Assembly (NCBI GenBank): GCA_021848345.1
Contig: JAJZUV010000013.1
Span: 28,010-92,009 of the forward strand
DNA length: 64,000 nucleotides
Source of the DNA: Pseudomonadota bacterium
GTDB taxonomy: Bacteria > Pseudomonadota > Gammaproteobacteria > Burkholderiales > Burkholderiaceae_C
Reading direction: 5' to 3'
This document shows positions 49,540-58,195 of this stretch, in pieces (positions within the stretch are counted from its first letter, which is position 1; every line of letters begins with the position of its first letter). The notes under the pieces were generated by a model, which saw only the letters and a program-made list of their open reading frames with translations, was not told where the DNA came from and made no database searches. The position numbers and the translations under genes were made by a program.

Positions 49540-49569
49540 ACTATAGGAGGCTGAGCGATAGCGGATCAA
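49540..49569 (-). promoter_or_regulatory. Promoter of the rhaM-lactonase-rhaTPQS operon
   Basis: On the minus strand TTGATC (49569-49564) and TATAGT (49545-49540) are spaced by 18 bp. The same two hexamers, with 17-bp spacing, drive the rightward operon on the other side of the LysR gene. The -35 lies inside the 20-bp box at 49554-49573. Confidence 0.75.
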
Positions 49570-49573
49570 TTCG
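49554..49573. promoter_or_regulatory. Rhamnose operator box, copy 1
   Basis: AGCGATAGCGGATCAATTCG is matched at 19 of 20 positions by the inverted copy at 50600-50619. A related half, GATAGGATCGATCAAT, follows directly at 49576-49591. It overlaps the -35 of the leftward promoter and lies just upstream of the LysR gene, so the LysR protein is the likely binder. Confidence 0.75.
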
Positions 49574-49614
49574 ATGATAGGATCGATCAATACTTCTTGG
49601 CTATCGGTCTTTGG

Positions 49615-50565
49615 ATGACTCCGCAGCAACGCAAGAGCACCCTTGCCAATCGCTTGCGCTTCAAGCAATTGGCTCTTCTGGTCGCGCTCGACGACACGCG
49701 CAACCTGCACCAGGCTGCCGAGCAGATGAACATCGCGCAGCCCAGCGCGAGTCGCATGCTGGCGGAAATCGAGGTCACCTTCGGCTTCCGGCTGTTCGAG
49801 CGCAAGGCACGGGGCATGCTGCCGACTTCGCTGGGCGGCACGGTGCTGGGATACGCGCGCCGTGCGCTGGCCGATCTCGAGCGCATGGCCGACGACCTGG
49901 AGGCCAAGCGAGACGGCGGCTACGGCCAATTGACCATCGGGGCCATCATGGGCGCGGTACCCGACCTGCTCGCGATGGCCGTCGCGGAGGTCAAGGCCAG
50001 CAGGCCGCTGCTCAATATCCGCATCCTCGGAGAGACCAGCGATCAGGTCCTCGAACTGCTGGAGCGCCGCGAGGTCGACTTCGCCCTGGCGAGGCTGACA
50101 TCCCCGCTGCAGCACAACGCCTTCGATTTCGAACCCCTCGCGCGCGAGACACTGCTGCTGGTGGTGCGCAGCGCGCATCCGCTGGTGGATGCGCCGAGCG
50201 TGTCCTTTGGCGCCCTTCTCGATGCGCCCTGGGTCGCGCAGCCCATCACGAGCCCGGCGCGCCTGATCTTCGAGGACGAACTCGCGCGGCGCAAGTTGTC
50301 CACGCCCCGCAATCTCACCGAGTGCACGTCGATCTTCGCCACCCTGCAGCTGCTGCAGCACAGCGACTGCGTGGCGATGCTGCCCGAGTCGGTGGTGCGG
50401 GACCATCTGCGCACGGGCTTGCTCAAGGCGCTCCCGGTGGTCGTCGGCGAGAGCCTGCAGGACTTCGGCCTGCTGCTTCGCAAGGACGAAGCGCTGAACG
50501 AATCGGCAGACTTTTTCGTGACGCGTTTGCGCGCCTTGGCCGCCGCTCGCCGCGAGCTCCGCTGA
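49615..50565 (+). CDS. LysR-type regulator of the rhamnose locus
   Basis: A 316-residue LysR-family regulator. The helix-turn-helix region is RLRFKQLALLVALDDTRNLHQAAEQMNIAQPSASRMLAEIE, and the effector-binding domain starts near residue 105 (GQLTIGAIMGAVPDLLAMAV). It resembles the GbpR/galactose-binding regulator subgroup that controls sugar operons. It lies between the two rhamnose operons, each of which has a copy of the same box. The ATG at 49615 is preferred to a TTG at 49597, though a good ribosome site is absent for both. Whether it activates or represses is unknown. Confidence 0.87.
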   Translation: MTPQQRKSTLANRLRFKQLALLVALDDTRNLHQAAEQMNIAQPSASRMLAEIEVTFGFRLFERKARGMLPTSLGGTVLGYARRALADLERMADDLEAKRDGGYGQLTIGAIMGAVPDLLAMAVAEVKASRPLLNIRILGETSDQVLELLERREVDFALARLTSPLQHNAFDFEPLARETLLLVVRSAHPLVDAPSVSFGALLDAPWVAQPITSPARLIFEDELARRKLSTPRNLTECTSIFATLQLLQHSDCVAMLPESVVRDHLRTGLLKALPVVVGESLQDFGLLLRKDEALNESADFFVTRLRALAAARRELR

Positions 50566-50599
50566 GAAATACGCAATTGCTATCGCACAATAATGAAGC

Positions 50600-50632
50600 C
50601 GAATTGATCGGCTATCGCTGAGTTCGTATAGT
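50600..50632 (+). promoter_or_regulatory. Operator box copy 2 and promoter of the rightward rhamnose operon
   Basis: CGAATTGATCGGCTATCGCT (50600-50619) is the inverted copy of the box at 49554-49573 with one mismatch. The -35 TTGATC (50604-50609), a 17-bp spacer and TATAGT (50627-50632) make a good sigma-70 promoter 37 bp before the first gene. The box covers the -35. Confidence 0.78.
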
Positions 50633-50668
50633 CGCCCTCGAATTCCTGCAACCTTCGAGGTGCGTTCG

Positions 50669-51535
50669 ATGAAATTGCTGCGCTACGGCGCGCCCGGCGC
50701 TGAAAAGCCGGGCCTTCTCGACGCCGATGGCCGCATACGCGACCTATCGGCCCATGTCGCCGACCTCGCCGGCGAGGCCCTGCTGCCAGCCGGTCTCGCG
50801 GCCTTGAGCGCGATCGATGCACGAACCTTGCCGCTGGTACCCGTGGGCACCCGGATCGGCCCTTGCGTGGGGCGCGTGGGCAAGCTGGTGTGCATCGGGC
50901 TGAATTACTCCGATCACGCCAAGGAGTCGAACATGCCGATTCCCACCGAACCGGTCGTGTTCTTCAAGGCCACCAGCGCCATCGTGGGCCCCGACGATCC
51001 GGTGGAGATTCCCAGGGGCGCCAGCAAGGTCGACTGGGAAGTCGAACTCGGCGTGGTCATCGGTGCGCCGGCGCGCTACGTGGGCGTCGAGCGGGCCCTC
51101 GAGCACGTGGCGGGCTATTGCGTGGTCAACGACGTCTCGGAGCGCGCGTTCCAGCTGGAGCGCGGCGGCCAATGGGACAAGGGCAAGGGCTGCGACACCT
51201 TCGGCCCTGTCGGCCCGTGGCTGGTCACCCGCGACGAAATCCCGGATCCGCAGTCCCTGGACCTGTGGCTGGAGGTGGACGGCAGGCGCTTCCAGAACGG
51301 CAACACGCGCACCATGATCTTCGACGTGGCCACCATCGTGTCCTACGTCAGCCAGTTCATGAGCCTGCAACCCGGCGACATCATCTCGACCGGCACGCCG
51401 CCCGGCGTCGGCATGGGCCAGCGCCCCGATCCGGTCTACCTGCGGGCTGGGCAGACCATGCGACTGGGCGTGCAGGGGCTCGGCGTGCAGTGTCAGCGCG
51501 TGCTCGCGTGCCCACCCGCGGGGCAAGCGCGATGA
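50669..51535 (+). CDS. FAH-family hydrolase, probable 2,4-diketo-3-deoxy-L-rhamnonate hydrolase
   Basis: A 288-residue fumarylacetoacetate hydrolase-fold enzyme. The metal ligands E124 and E126 ([11 protein letters not shown]) and D155 ([11 protein letters not shown]) are in place, with the N-terminal [12 protein letters not shown] and C-terminal [15 protein letters not shown]. It would split the 2,4-diketo acid into pyruvate and L-lactate, the last step of the non-phosphorylating rhamnose route (LRA6). ATG 50669 has GAGG about ten bases upstream. It overlaps the next gene as ATGA. Substrate is inferred from the cluster. Confidence 0.87.
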   Translation: MKLLRYGAPGAEKPGLLDADGRIRDLSAHVADLAGEALLPAGLAALSAIDARTLPLVPVGTRIGPCVGRVGKLVCIGLNYSDHAKESNMPIPTEPVVFFKATSAIVGPDDPVEIPRGASKVDWEVELGVVIGAPARYVGVERALEHVAGYCVVNDVSERAFQLERGGQWDKGKGCDTFGPVGPWLVTRDEIPDPQSLDLWLEVDGRRFQNGNTRTMIFDVATIVSYVSQFMSLQPGDIISTGTPPGVGMGQRPDPVYLRAGQTMRLGVQGLGVQCQRVLACPPAGQAR

Positions 51536-52284
51536 ACAGCCTCGATCTGAAGCAACGCACGGTGGTCGTCACCGGCGGCGCGCGCGGGCTCGGCTTCGCG
51601 GTCGCTCAACGCGCCCTGGAGTCCGGCGCCTCGGTGGCGCTGTGGGACGTCGACGCAGCTCGGCTGGAAGCCAGCACGCGGGATCTGAGCCGGCTCGGCA
51701 AGGTCTCCTCGGTGGCCGTCGAACTCACCGACGAGGCGTCCGTGCAGGCGGCCACGGCGGCCACGCTGGCCGCGCACGGGGCCATCGATGCGCTGGTCAA
51801 CAGCGCGGGCATCACCGGCGGCAACGCGCCGACCTGGGAGTTGGCGACCGAGACCTGGCGCCGGGTCATCGACGTCAACCTGACGGGAAGCTTCCTGACC
51901 TGCCGCGCCGTGGTGCCGCACATGCTGTCGCGCGGTCGCGGGCGCATCGTGAACATCGCCTCGGTCGCGGGCAAGGAAGGCAATCCGAACGCAGCTCATT
52001 ACAGCGCCTCCAAGGCCGGCCTGATCGGCCTGACCAAGTCCCTCGGCAAGGAACTGGCCGAGAGGAACATCTGCGTGAACGCGGTCACGCCGGCGGCGGC
52101 CAAGACCGAGATCTTCGCCTCGATGAGCCCCCAGCACATCGAGTACATGCTCTCCAGGATCCCCATGAAGCGCTTCCTGATGCCCGAGGAGGCTGCGGCG
52201 CTGATCGTCTGGCTGTGCACCGACGAGTGCTCCTTCAGCACCGGGGCGGTGTTCGACCTGTCCGGCGGTCGCGCCACCTATTGA
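51532..52284 (+). CDS. SDR, probable 2-keto-3-deoxy-L-rhamnonate 4-dehydrogenase
   Basis: A 250-residue short-chain dehydrogenase. The cofactor motif TGGARGLG is at residues 14-21, D39 at the end of the second strand favours NAD, NSAG is at residues 90-93, and the catalytic pair is Y157 and K161 (YSASK). Coupling by ATGA to the diketo-acid hydrolase points to the step just before it, oxidation of the C4 hydroxyl of 2-keto-3-deoxyrhamnonate (LRA5). The other SDR at 53511 would then be rhamnose dehydrogenase. The two roles could in principle be swapped. Confidence 0.82.
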   Translation: MNSLDLKQRTVVVTGGARGLGFAVAQRALESGASVALWDVDAARLEASTRDLSRLGKVSSVAVELTDEASVQAATAATLAAHGAIDALVNSAGITGGNAPTWELATETWRRVIDVNLTGSFLTCRAVVPHMLSRGRGRIVNIASVAGKEGNPNAAHYSASKAGLIGLTKSLGKELAERNICVNAVTPAAAKTEIFASMSPQHIEYMLSRIPMKRFLMPEEAAALIVWLCTDECSFSTGAVFDLSGGRATY

Positions 52285-52307
52285 CCACGGCAAGGCTTGC
52301 TCCCACC

Positions 52308-53486
52308 ATGACGACCCCCACGATCAGGCAGGTTCGCGCCTATACGGTGCGAGGCGGCGGCGCCGATTACCACGACCAGGCCGACGGGCACTGGATCGAC
52401 GACCACATCGCGACCCCCATGGCGCGCTATCCCGAATACCGCAGCAGTCGCCGCTCCTTCGGGATCAACGTGCTCGGGACCCTGGTGGTCGAGATCGAGG
52501 CCAGCGACGGGACCGTGGGCTTCGGGGTGACCACCGCCGGGGAGATCGGCGCGTTCATCGTGGAGCGCCATCTGGCGCGCTTCCTCGAAGGCCGCGAGGT
52601 CACCGAGATCGAGAAGATGTGGGACCAGATGTACCACGCGACCTTGTTCTACGGGCGCAAGGGGATCGTGCTGAACACCATCTCCGGCGTGGACCTCGCG
52701 CTGTGGGACCTGCTCGGCAAGATCCGCCAGGAACCGGTGTTCCACCTGCTCGGCGGCGCGGTGCGCGACGAACTGGTGTTCTACGCCACCGGGGCGCGTC
52801 CCGATCTGGCGAAGAAGATGGGATTCATCGGCGGCAAGATGCCCCTGCTGCACGGGCCGGCCGAGGGCGAGGAGGGCTTGCGGGCGAACCTCTCGCAGCT
52901 CGCGCGCATGCGCGACGCCGTGGGGCCGGATTTCTGGCTCATGTACGACTGCTGGATGAGCCTGGACGTTCACTACGCGACCCGCCTGGCCCATGCGGCG
53001 CGGGAGTTCGGGCTGAAGTGGATCGAGGAGTGCCTTCCGCCGGACGACTACTGGGGATACGCCAAGCTGCGGCGCGACGTACCGCCGGGCATGCTGGTCA
53101 GCACCGGCGAACACGAAGCGACGCGGTGGGGCTTTCGCATGTTGCTCGAGATGGAATGCTGCGACCTCATCCAGCCCGACGTGGGCTGGTGCGGCGGCAT
53201 CACCGAGCTGATCAAGATCTCCGCCATGGCAGACGCCCACAATGTGATGGTGGTGCCGCACGGCTCCTCCGTGTACAGCTACCACTTCGTCGTCACGAGG
53301 CACAACTCGCCCTTCGCCGAGTTCCTGATGATGGCGCCCAAGGCCGACGAGGTGGTGCCGATGTTCACGCCCCTGCTTCTGGACGAACCGGTTCCGCACA
53401 ACGGGCGCATGAAGGTTCCCGAGACGCCCGGATTCGGCGTGCGCCTGAATCCTGACTGCACGCTCGTGCGCCCCTACGATCATTGA
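52308..53486 (+). CDS. rhmD: L-rhamnonate dehydratase
   Basis: A 392-residue enolase-superfamily dehydratase that removes water from L-rhamnonate to give 2-keto-3-deoxy-L-rhamnonate. The three magnesium ligands are D214 (MYDCW), E240 (KWIEE) and E268 (STGEHE), and the catalytic histidine is H318 (VPHGSS). Their spacing matches E. coli RhmD (D226, E252, E280, H329). The early segment [25 protein letters not shown] is also characteristic. It lies 23 bp after one SDR gene and 24 bp before the other. Confidence 0.93.
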   Translation: MTTPTIRQVRAYTVRGGGADYHDQADGHWIDDHIATPMARYPEYRSSRRSFGINVLGTLVVEIEASDGTVGFGVTTAGEIGAFIVERHLARFLEGREVTEIEKMWDQMYHATLFYGRKGIVLNTISGVDLALWDLLGKIRQEPVFHLLGGAVRDELVFYATGARPDLAKKMGFIGGKMPLLHGPAEGEEGLRANLSQLARMRDAVGPDFWLMYDCWMSLDVHYATRLAHAAREFGLKWIEECLPPDDYWGYAKLRRDVPPGMLVSTGEHEATRWGFRMLLEMECCDLIQPDVGWCGGITELIKISAMADAHNVMVVPHGSSVYSYHFVVTRHNSPFAEFLMMAPKADEVVPMFTPLLLDEPVPHNGRMKVPETPGFGVRLNPDCTLVRPYDH

Positions 53487-53510
53487 CCCCGCACCCACCG
53501 GAGAACGTGC

Positions 53511-54290
53511 ATGCTGCTCGAGGACAAGGTCGTGGTGATCACCGGTGCTTCGCGCGGCATCGGGCGTGCGATCGCGCAGGTCTGCGCTCGCGAGGGCGCG
53601 AACCTGGTGCTGAATTACTTCGATGCGAATGACCGCAGCTACGGCAAGCAGGCCGCCATCGAATCCGTGGTGGCCGACATCCAGGCGCTGGGACGCCGGG
53701 CGGTCGCCATCGAAGGGGACGTCGCGCAGGCCGCGACGGCACAGGCGCTGGTGGACGCCGCGCTGGCCGAGTTCGGACAACTCGACGTGCTGGTCAGCAA
53801 CGCCGGGATCTGCCCGTTTCACGCCTTTCTCGATCTCCCGCTGGATCTCTGGCAGCAGACGGTCGCGGTAAACCTCGGCGGCGCCTTCCTCGTGACCCAG
53901 GCCGCGGCGCGGCAGATGGCGCGCCAGGGGCGCGGCGGGGCCATCATCGCGACCAGCTCGATCAGCGCTCTGGTGGGCGGGGCGATGCAGACCCACTACA
54001 CGCCGACCAAGGCCGGAGTGCACTCGTTGATGCAGTCCTGCGCCATCGCGCTGGGCCCGCACGGCATCCGCTGCAATTCGGTGATGCCGGGGACCATCTC
54101 GACCGACTTGAACGCCGCCGACCTGACCCCCGACAAGCGGGCGTACTTCGAGCGGAGGATTCCGCTCGGGCGTATCGGGGAGCCGGAGGACGTGGCCGAA
54201 TGCGTCGCCTTTCTCGCCTCGGATCGCGCACGCTACGTGACCGGCGCGGCGCTGCTGGTCGACGGAGGCATGTTCGTCAACCTGCAGTGA
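53511..54290 (+). CDS. SDR, probable L-rhamnose 1-dehydrogenase
   Basis: A 259-residue short-chain dehydrogenase. TGASRGIG is at residues 11-18, NAG near residue 97, and the catalytic pair is Y163 and K167 (HYTPTKAG). It resembles L-rhamnose dehydrogenases of fungi and Azotobacter (LRA1), with the long NYFDANDRSYGKQAAIESVV loop after the second strand, which lacks the acidic residue of strictly NAD-dependent enzymes. It would oxidise rhamnose to rhamnono-1,4-lactone. It ends the rightward operon, 25 bp from the convergent metY. Confidence 0.85.
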   Translation: MLLEDKVVVITGASRGIGRAIAQVCAREGANLVLNYFDANDRSYGKQAAIESVVADIQALGRRAVAIEGDVAQAATAQALVDAALAEFGQLDVLVSNAGICPFHAFLDLPLDLWQQTVAVNLGGAFLVTQAAARQMARQGRGGAIIATSSISALVGGAMQTHYTPTKAGVHSLMQSCAIALGPHGIRCNSVMPGTISTDLNAADLTPDKRAYFERRIPLGRIGEPEDVAECVAFLASDRARYVTGAALLVDGGMFVNLQ

Positions 54291-54315
54291 CCATCTCCGC
54301 GCGGTTGCGGCTGCC

Positions 54316-55587
54316 TCAGGCCGCCTGCAGGGCCTGCTCCAGGTCGGCGATCAGGTCGTCGACATGCTCGATACCCACCGACAGGCGCACCATGTCGGCG
54401 CTGACCCCGGCGGCGGCGAGCTCCGCGTCGCCCAGCTGGCGGTGCGTGGTGGTGGCCGGGTGGCAGGCCAGGGACTTGCAGTCGCCGATGTTGACCAGGC
54501 GTGTGAACAGCTTGAGCGCGTCCTGGAAGCGCGCGCCGGCCTCGCGCCCGCCACGCAGGCCGAAGCTGAGGATGCCCGAGGCGCGTCCGCCCATCAGGCG
54601 CTGCGCGGTGGCGTGGTCCGGGTGGTCTGGCAGGCCGGCGTAGCGCACCCAGGCCACCTTCGCGTGCTTTTGCAGATGGGTGGCGATGCGCAGCGAGTTG
54701 TCGCAGATGCGGTCCATGCGCAGCGGCAGGGTCTCCAGGCCCTGCAGCAGCAGGAAGGCGTTCATCGGCGACAGCGCGGCGCCCATGTTGCGCAGGGGCA
54801 CGACGCGGGCGCGGGCGATGAAGGCGGCGGCGCCGAAGGTCTCGGTGTAGCTCACCCCGTGGTAGCTCACGTCGGGCTGCACCAGCAGGCTGAAGCGCTC
54901 GCGCTGCGCGGCCCAGTCGAAACGCCCGCCGTCCACGATGGCCCCGCCCACGCTGTTGCCGTGGCCGCCGATGTACTTGGTCAGCGAGTGCACCACGATG
55001 TCGGCGCCGTGCTCGAAGGGGCGGCACAGGTAGGGCGAGGGCACCGTGTTGTCGACGATCAGCGGCACCCCGGCCGCGTGCGCGACCTCGGCCAGCGCGG
55101 CGATGTCGGTGACGTTGCCCAGCGGGTTGCCGATGCTCTCGCAGTACACGGCCTTGGTGCGCGCGTCGATCAGGCGCGCGAAAGCCTGGGGGTCGACCGG
55201 GTCGGCGAAGCGCACCTCGATGCCCTGGCGCGGGAAGGTGTGGGCGAACAGGTTGTAGGTGCCGCCGTACAGCCGGCTGCTGGAGACGATGTTGTCCCCC
55301 GCGGCGGCGATGGTCTGCACCGCCGCGGTGATCGCGGCCATCCCGGAGGCCAGCGCCAGCGCCGCCACGCCGCCCTCGAGGGCCGCGACCCGCGCCTCGA
55401 GCACCGCGGTGGTCGGGTTCATGATTCGGGTGTAGATGTTGCCGGCCACCTTCAGGTCGAACAGGTCGGCCCCGTGCTGGGTGTCGTCGAAGGCGTAGGA
55501 GACGGTCTGGTACACCGGCACCGCGACCGCGCGGGTGGTGGGATCGGGGCTGTAACCCGCGTGCACGGCCTGGGTTTCAAAGCGCAT
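54316..55587 (-). CDS. metY: O-acetylhomoserine sulfhydrylase/aminocarboxypropyltransferase
   Basis: A 423-residue PLP enzyme of the Cys/Met metabolism class. It would make homocysteine from O-acetylhomoserine and sulfide. The start FETQAVHAGYSPDPTTRAVAVP and the length over 400 are typical of MetY. The PLP lysine is K204 (SLTKYIGGHGN), with SGMAAI and SSSRLYGGTYNL before it. ATG 55587 has GGAG eight bases upstream. The AraC gene ends 11 bp inside it, so the two are cotranscribed. metH, the next methionine step, ends at 62576 on the same strand but is separated by the RND operon. Confidence 0.92.
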   Translation of the reverse strand: MRFETQAVHAGYSPDPTTRAVAVPVYQTVSYAFDDTQHGADLFDLKVAGNIYTRIMNPTTAVLEARVAALEGGVAALALASGMAAITAAVQTIAAAGDNIVSSSRLYGGTYNLFAHTFPRQGIEVRFADPVDPQAFARLIDARTKAVYCESIGNPLGNVTDIAALAEVAHAAGVPLIVDNTVPSPYLCRPFEHGADIVVHSLTKYIGGHGNSVGGAIVDGGRFDWAAQRERFSLLVQPDVSYHGVSYTETFGAAAFIARARVVPLRNMGAALSPMNAFLLLQGLETLPLRMDRICDNSLRIATHLQKHAKVAWVRYAGLPDHPDHATAQRLMGGRASGILSFGLRGGREAGARFQDALKLFTRLVNIGDCKSLACHPATTTHRQLGDAELAAAGVSADMVRLSVGIEHVDDLIADLEQALQAA

Positions 55588-56437
55588 CGAGTTCTCCTGA
55601 CAGTTGGGTGGGGGACAGTTCGGGCACGGGCTCGGCATCGCGCGCCGCGGCGTTGCGGCGCCCCGCCCCGAAGTATGCCGACGGCGTGGTGCCGAGGGCC
55701 AGTCGGAAGGCCTTGATGAAGGCGCTGACGCTGTCGTAGCCCAGCGACAGCGCGACGTGCTTGACCGCCTGGCCGGTGGCCAGCCATTCCAGCGCCTGGG
55801 TCAGGCGCGCCCACTGGCGCCACTGCCCGAAGCTCATGCCGGTCTCCTCGACGAACTTGCGGCTGAGGGTGCGCGCGCTGATGTCGGCGAAGCGGGCCCA
55901 CTGTTCGAGGCGGCGCCCGCTGGCCGGGTTGGCCAGCAGCGCGCGCGCCACCGACAACAGGCGTTCGTCCTTGGGCCAGGGCAGTTGCAGCGACTGGGTG
56001 CCCGCCTGCCCGAGTTCGTCCAGCAGCACCTGCAGCATGCGCCGCTGCGGCGGCTCCAGCGGCGCCTCGGGCGCCCATTCGAGCATGCGCTGCATGAGCA
56101 GCGAGGCCAGCGCGCTGGCCTCGAACTGCGCCGGATGCGGCGGCAGGGCCGAGCAATGTCGCGCGGCCAGGAACACGCCGACCCCGGCGGTAGGTCCGAA
56201 GGACTGCACCGTATGCGCCTGGCCGGGCGGCATCCAGCCGATGCTTCGTGGCCCCGCGATCACCCGCCCGCGATCCGTCTGCACCGCCACCAGCCCCTCG
56301 GTGAGCAGGAACAGCGCACCCCGCGGCATGCTGTCGTGGCTATTGTCCAGCGGCGCGTCGTTGCGCACCCGGATGGCGATGAGTTCCGGCCCCGCGGGAT
56401 CGTGCACGAGTCGGTGAAGCGCGTCGGGAATACCCAT
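55577..56437 (-). CDS. AraC-family transcriptional regulator
   Basis: A 286-residue regulator with an N-terminal cupin-like sensing domain (AIRVRNDAPLDNSHDSMPRGALFLLTEG, WMPPGQAHTV) and a C-terminal double helix-turn-helix (FADISARTLSRKFVEETGMSFGQWRQWARL, VKHVALSLGYDSVSAFIKAFR). It belongs to the group with short cupin domains often found as efflux or detoxification regulators. It is divergent from the RND operon and overlaps metY by 11 bp at its 3' end. Its target could be either neighbour. The 144-bp gap to the RND operon is the natural place for its operator. Confidence 0.87.
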   Translation of the reverse strand: MGIPDALHRLVHDPAGPELIAIRVRNDAPLDNSHDSMPRGALFLLTEGLVAVQTDRGRVIAGPRSIGWMPPGQAHTVQSFGPTAGVGVFLAARHCSALPPHPAQFEASALASLLMQRMLEWAPEAPLEPPQRRMLQVLLDELGQAGTQSLQLPWPKDERLLSVARALLANPASGRRLEQWARFADISARTLSRKFVEETGMSFGQWRQWARLTQALEWLATGQAVKHVALSLGYDSVSAFIKAFRLALGTTPSAYFGAGRRNAAARDAEPVPELSPTQLSGELDAL

Positions 56438-56581
56438 GGTGGTTCAGGCGGAGAACCGGCACGGAGGACGATTGGCCGGATTGCGATATTAATTGGCTGG
56501 ATCAAGCAACCTTGCCATGGGGCGAAACCCTACCATGCGCCAGGATAACTTTCCAGATTCCGGATTCCAGGATTGCTGCTC

Positions 56582-58078
56582 ATGCTCCGTTCGACCCTTC
56601 CCCCGCGCGCCGGCTGGTCCATTCTGGCCGCGGCGTTGCTTGCCGGCTGCACCACGGTCGGGCCGGATTTCCATGATCCCGCGGCGCCCAAGGTAGCAGG
56701 CTACACCGCCGGGGCTCTTCCCGCGGCGACGGCGTCGGCACCGGGCACGCTGGGCGGCGCGCAACGCTTCGGCGACTCCGGGGCCGTGTCGCACCAGTGG
56801 TGGACTTCCTTCGGCTCGCCCCGCCTGAACGCGCTGATCCAGCAGGCGCTGGCCGACAGCCCGAGCCTGCAGGCCGCGCAGGCCACGCTGCGCCAGGCGC
56901 AGGAGACCTACCGCGCGCAGGCCGGCTCCACGCTGTACCCCACGGTGACGGGCAAGCTCGGCGCCAGCCGCAACGAGGTCAACGCGGCGCAGCAGGGCCA
57001 GAGCGGAAATTCCCAGCGCATCTACAACCTGTACAACGCGGGCATCGCGGTCAACTACAACCTGGACCTGTTCGGGGGCAACCGGCGCGCGCTGGAAGCG
57101 CTGGCCGCGCAGGCCGACTACCAGGCCTACCAGCTCGCCGGCGCCCGCCTGACCCTGGCCGCCAACGTGGCCACCACGGCCTTCGCGCAGGCCCAGCTGG
57201 GGGCGCAGATCCAGGCCACCGAGGCCATCGCCAAGGCCCAGGCCGACGAACTCGCGATCACCCGCCAGCGCCTGCAGCTCGGCGCCGCCTCGCTGGTCGA
57301 CGTGCTGAGCCTGCAGACCCAGTACCAGCAGACCCTGGCCAGCCTGCCGCCGCTGCGCAACAAGCTGGAGCAGGCCGATCACCTGCTGGCCGCCCTGCTG
57401 GGCCAGGCCCCGGGCCAGGCCGCCATCCCGCGCTTCGAGCTGAGCGATTTCCGCCTGCCGGAGCAGCTGCCGATGGTGGTGCCCTCCGAACTGGTGCGCC
57501 AGCGCCCCGACGTGCAGGCCTCGACCGCGCTGCTGCACGCGGCCACCGCGCAGTACGGCGTGGCGGTGTCCAACCTGTACCCGCAGATCAACCTCAGCGC
57601 CACGCTGGGCACGCAGGCGCTGACCACCGGCGCGCTGTTCGGCCCGGGCTCGATGGTCTGGAGCCTGGCCGGCGGCCTGGCGCAACCGCTGTTCAACGCC
57701 GGCCTGCACTCCGCGGCGAACGCCGCCGAGGCCAACCTGCAGGCCGCCGGCGCCAACTATCGCGAAACCGTTCTGCTGGCGCTGCGCAACGTGGCCGACG
57801 CGCTGCGCCAGCTCGACAACGACGCGCAGACCCTGCAGGCGCAGGCCGCCGCCGACGATGCCGCGCAACAGTCGCTCAAGCTGGTGCAACAGCAGTACAG
57901 CCTGGGCGCGGCCAGTTACCTGCAGCTGCTGACCGCGCAGCAGCAGGCGCAGAGCACGCGCATCCAGTTGCTGGCCGCGCAGGCCGCGCGCCTGTCCGAC
58001 ACCGCGGCGCTGTACCAGGCCATGGGCGGCGGCGTGCTGACGCAGACACAGGCCAAGGGGAAGGCGACGGTTTCCTGA
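56582..58078 (+). CDS. RND efflux outer-membrane lipoprotein (NodT/OprM family)
   Basis: A 498-residue outer-membrane factor. The signal peptide ends with lipobox LLAGC (cysteine at residue 23). The two OEP repeats of long helices (residues about 75-260 and 290-480) form the TolC-like tunnel. SPSLQAAQATLRQAQ and YNLDLFGGNRRALEAL are diagnostic. ATG 56582 is preferred to an upstream TTG at 56573. It is the first gene of the operon, unlike the usual order in which it comes last. Confidence 0.9.
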   Translation: MLRSTLPPRAGWSILAAALLAGCTTVGPDFHDPAAPKVAGYTAGALPAATASAPGTLGGAQRFGDSGAVSHQWWTSFGSPRLNALIQQALADSPSLQAAQATLRQAQETYRAQAGSTLYPTVTGKLGASRNEVNAAQQGQSGNSQRIYNLYNAGIAVNYNLDLFGGNRRALEALAAQADYQAYQLAGARLTLAANVATTAFAQAQLGAQIQATEAIAKAQADELAITRQRLQLGAASLVDVLSLQTQYQQTLASLPPLRNKLEQADHLLAALLGQAPGQAAIPRFELSDFRLPEQLPMVVPSELVRQRPDVQASTALLHAATAQYGVAVSNLYPQINLSATLGTQALTTGALFGPGSMVWSLAGGLAQPLFNAGLHSAANAAEANLQAAGANYRETVLLALRNVADALRQLDNDAQTLQAQAAADDAAQQSLKLVQQQYSLGAASYLQLLTAQQQAQSTRIQLLAAQAARLSDTAALYQAMGGGVLTQTQAKGKATVS

Positions 58079-58111
58079 TCCGTTTTCCCCGCTTTTCGCA
58101 ACTTCCGAGCA

Positions 58112-58128
58112 CGGGCGCCGCGCGCCCG
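58112..58128. repeat. Short hairpin between outer-membrane factor and adaptor genes
   Basis: CGGGCGC-CGC-GCGCCCG, a 7-bp perfect stem in the 117-bp gap. It could give partial termination or mRNA processing within the RND operon. Confidence 0.35.
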
Positions 58129-58195
58129 CGAACCCAGACCTGCGCCGCCCCGGCGGCGTGGATTCGATGATTGGCAGCACAAGACGCATACGCAC

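Noticed and set aside
49597..49614. TTG start of the rhamnose LysR gene at 49597
   Set aside because: It would add six residues that family members do not need, and an ATG follows at 49615. Neither has a convincing ribosome site, so some doubt remains.
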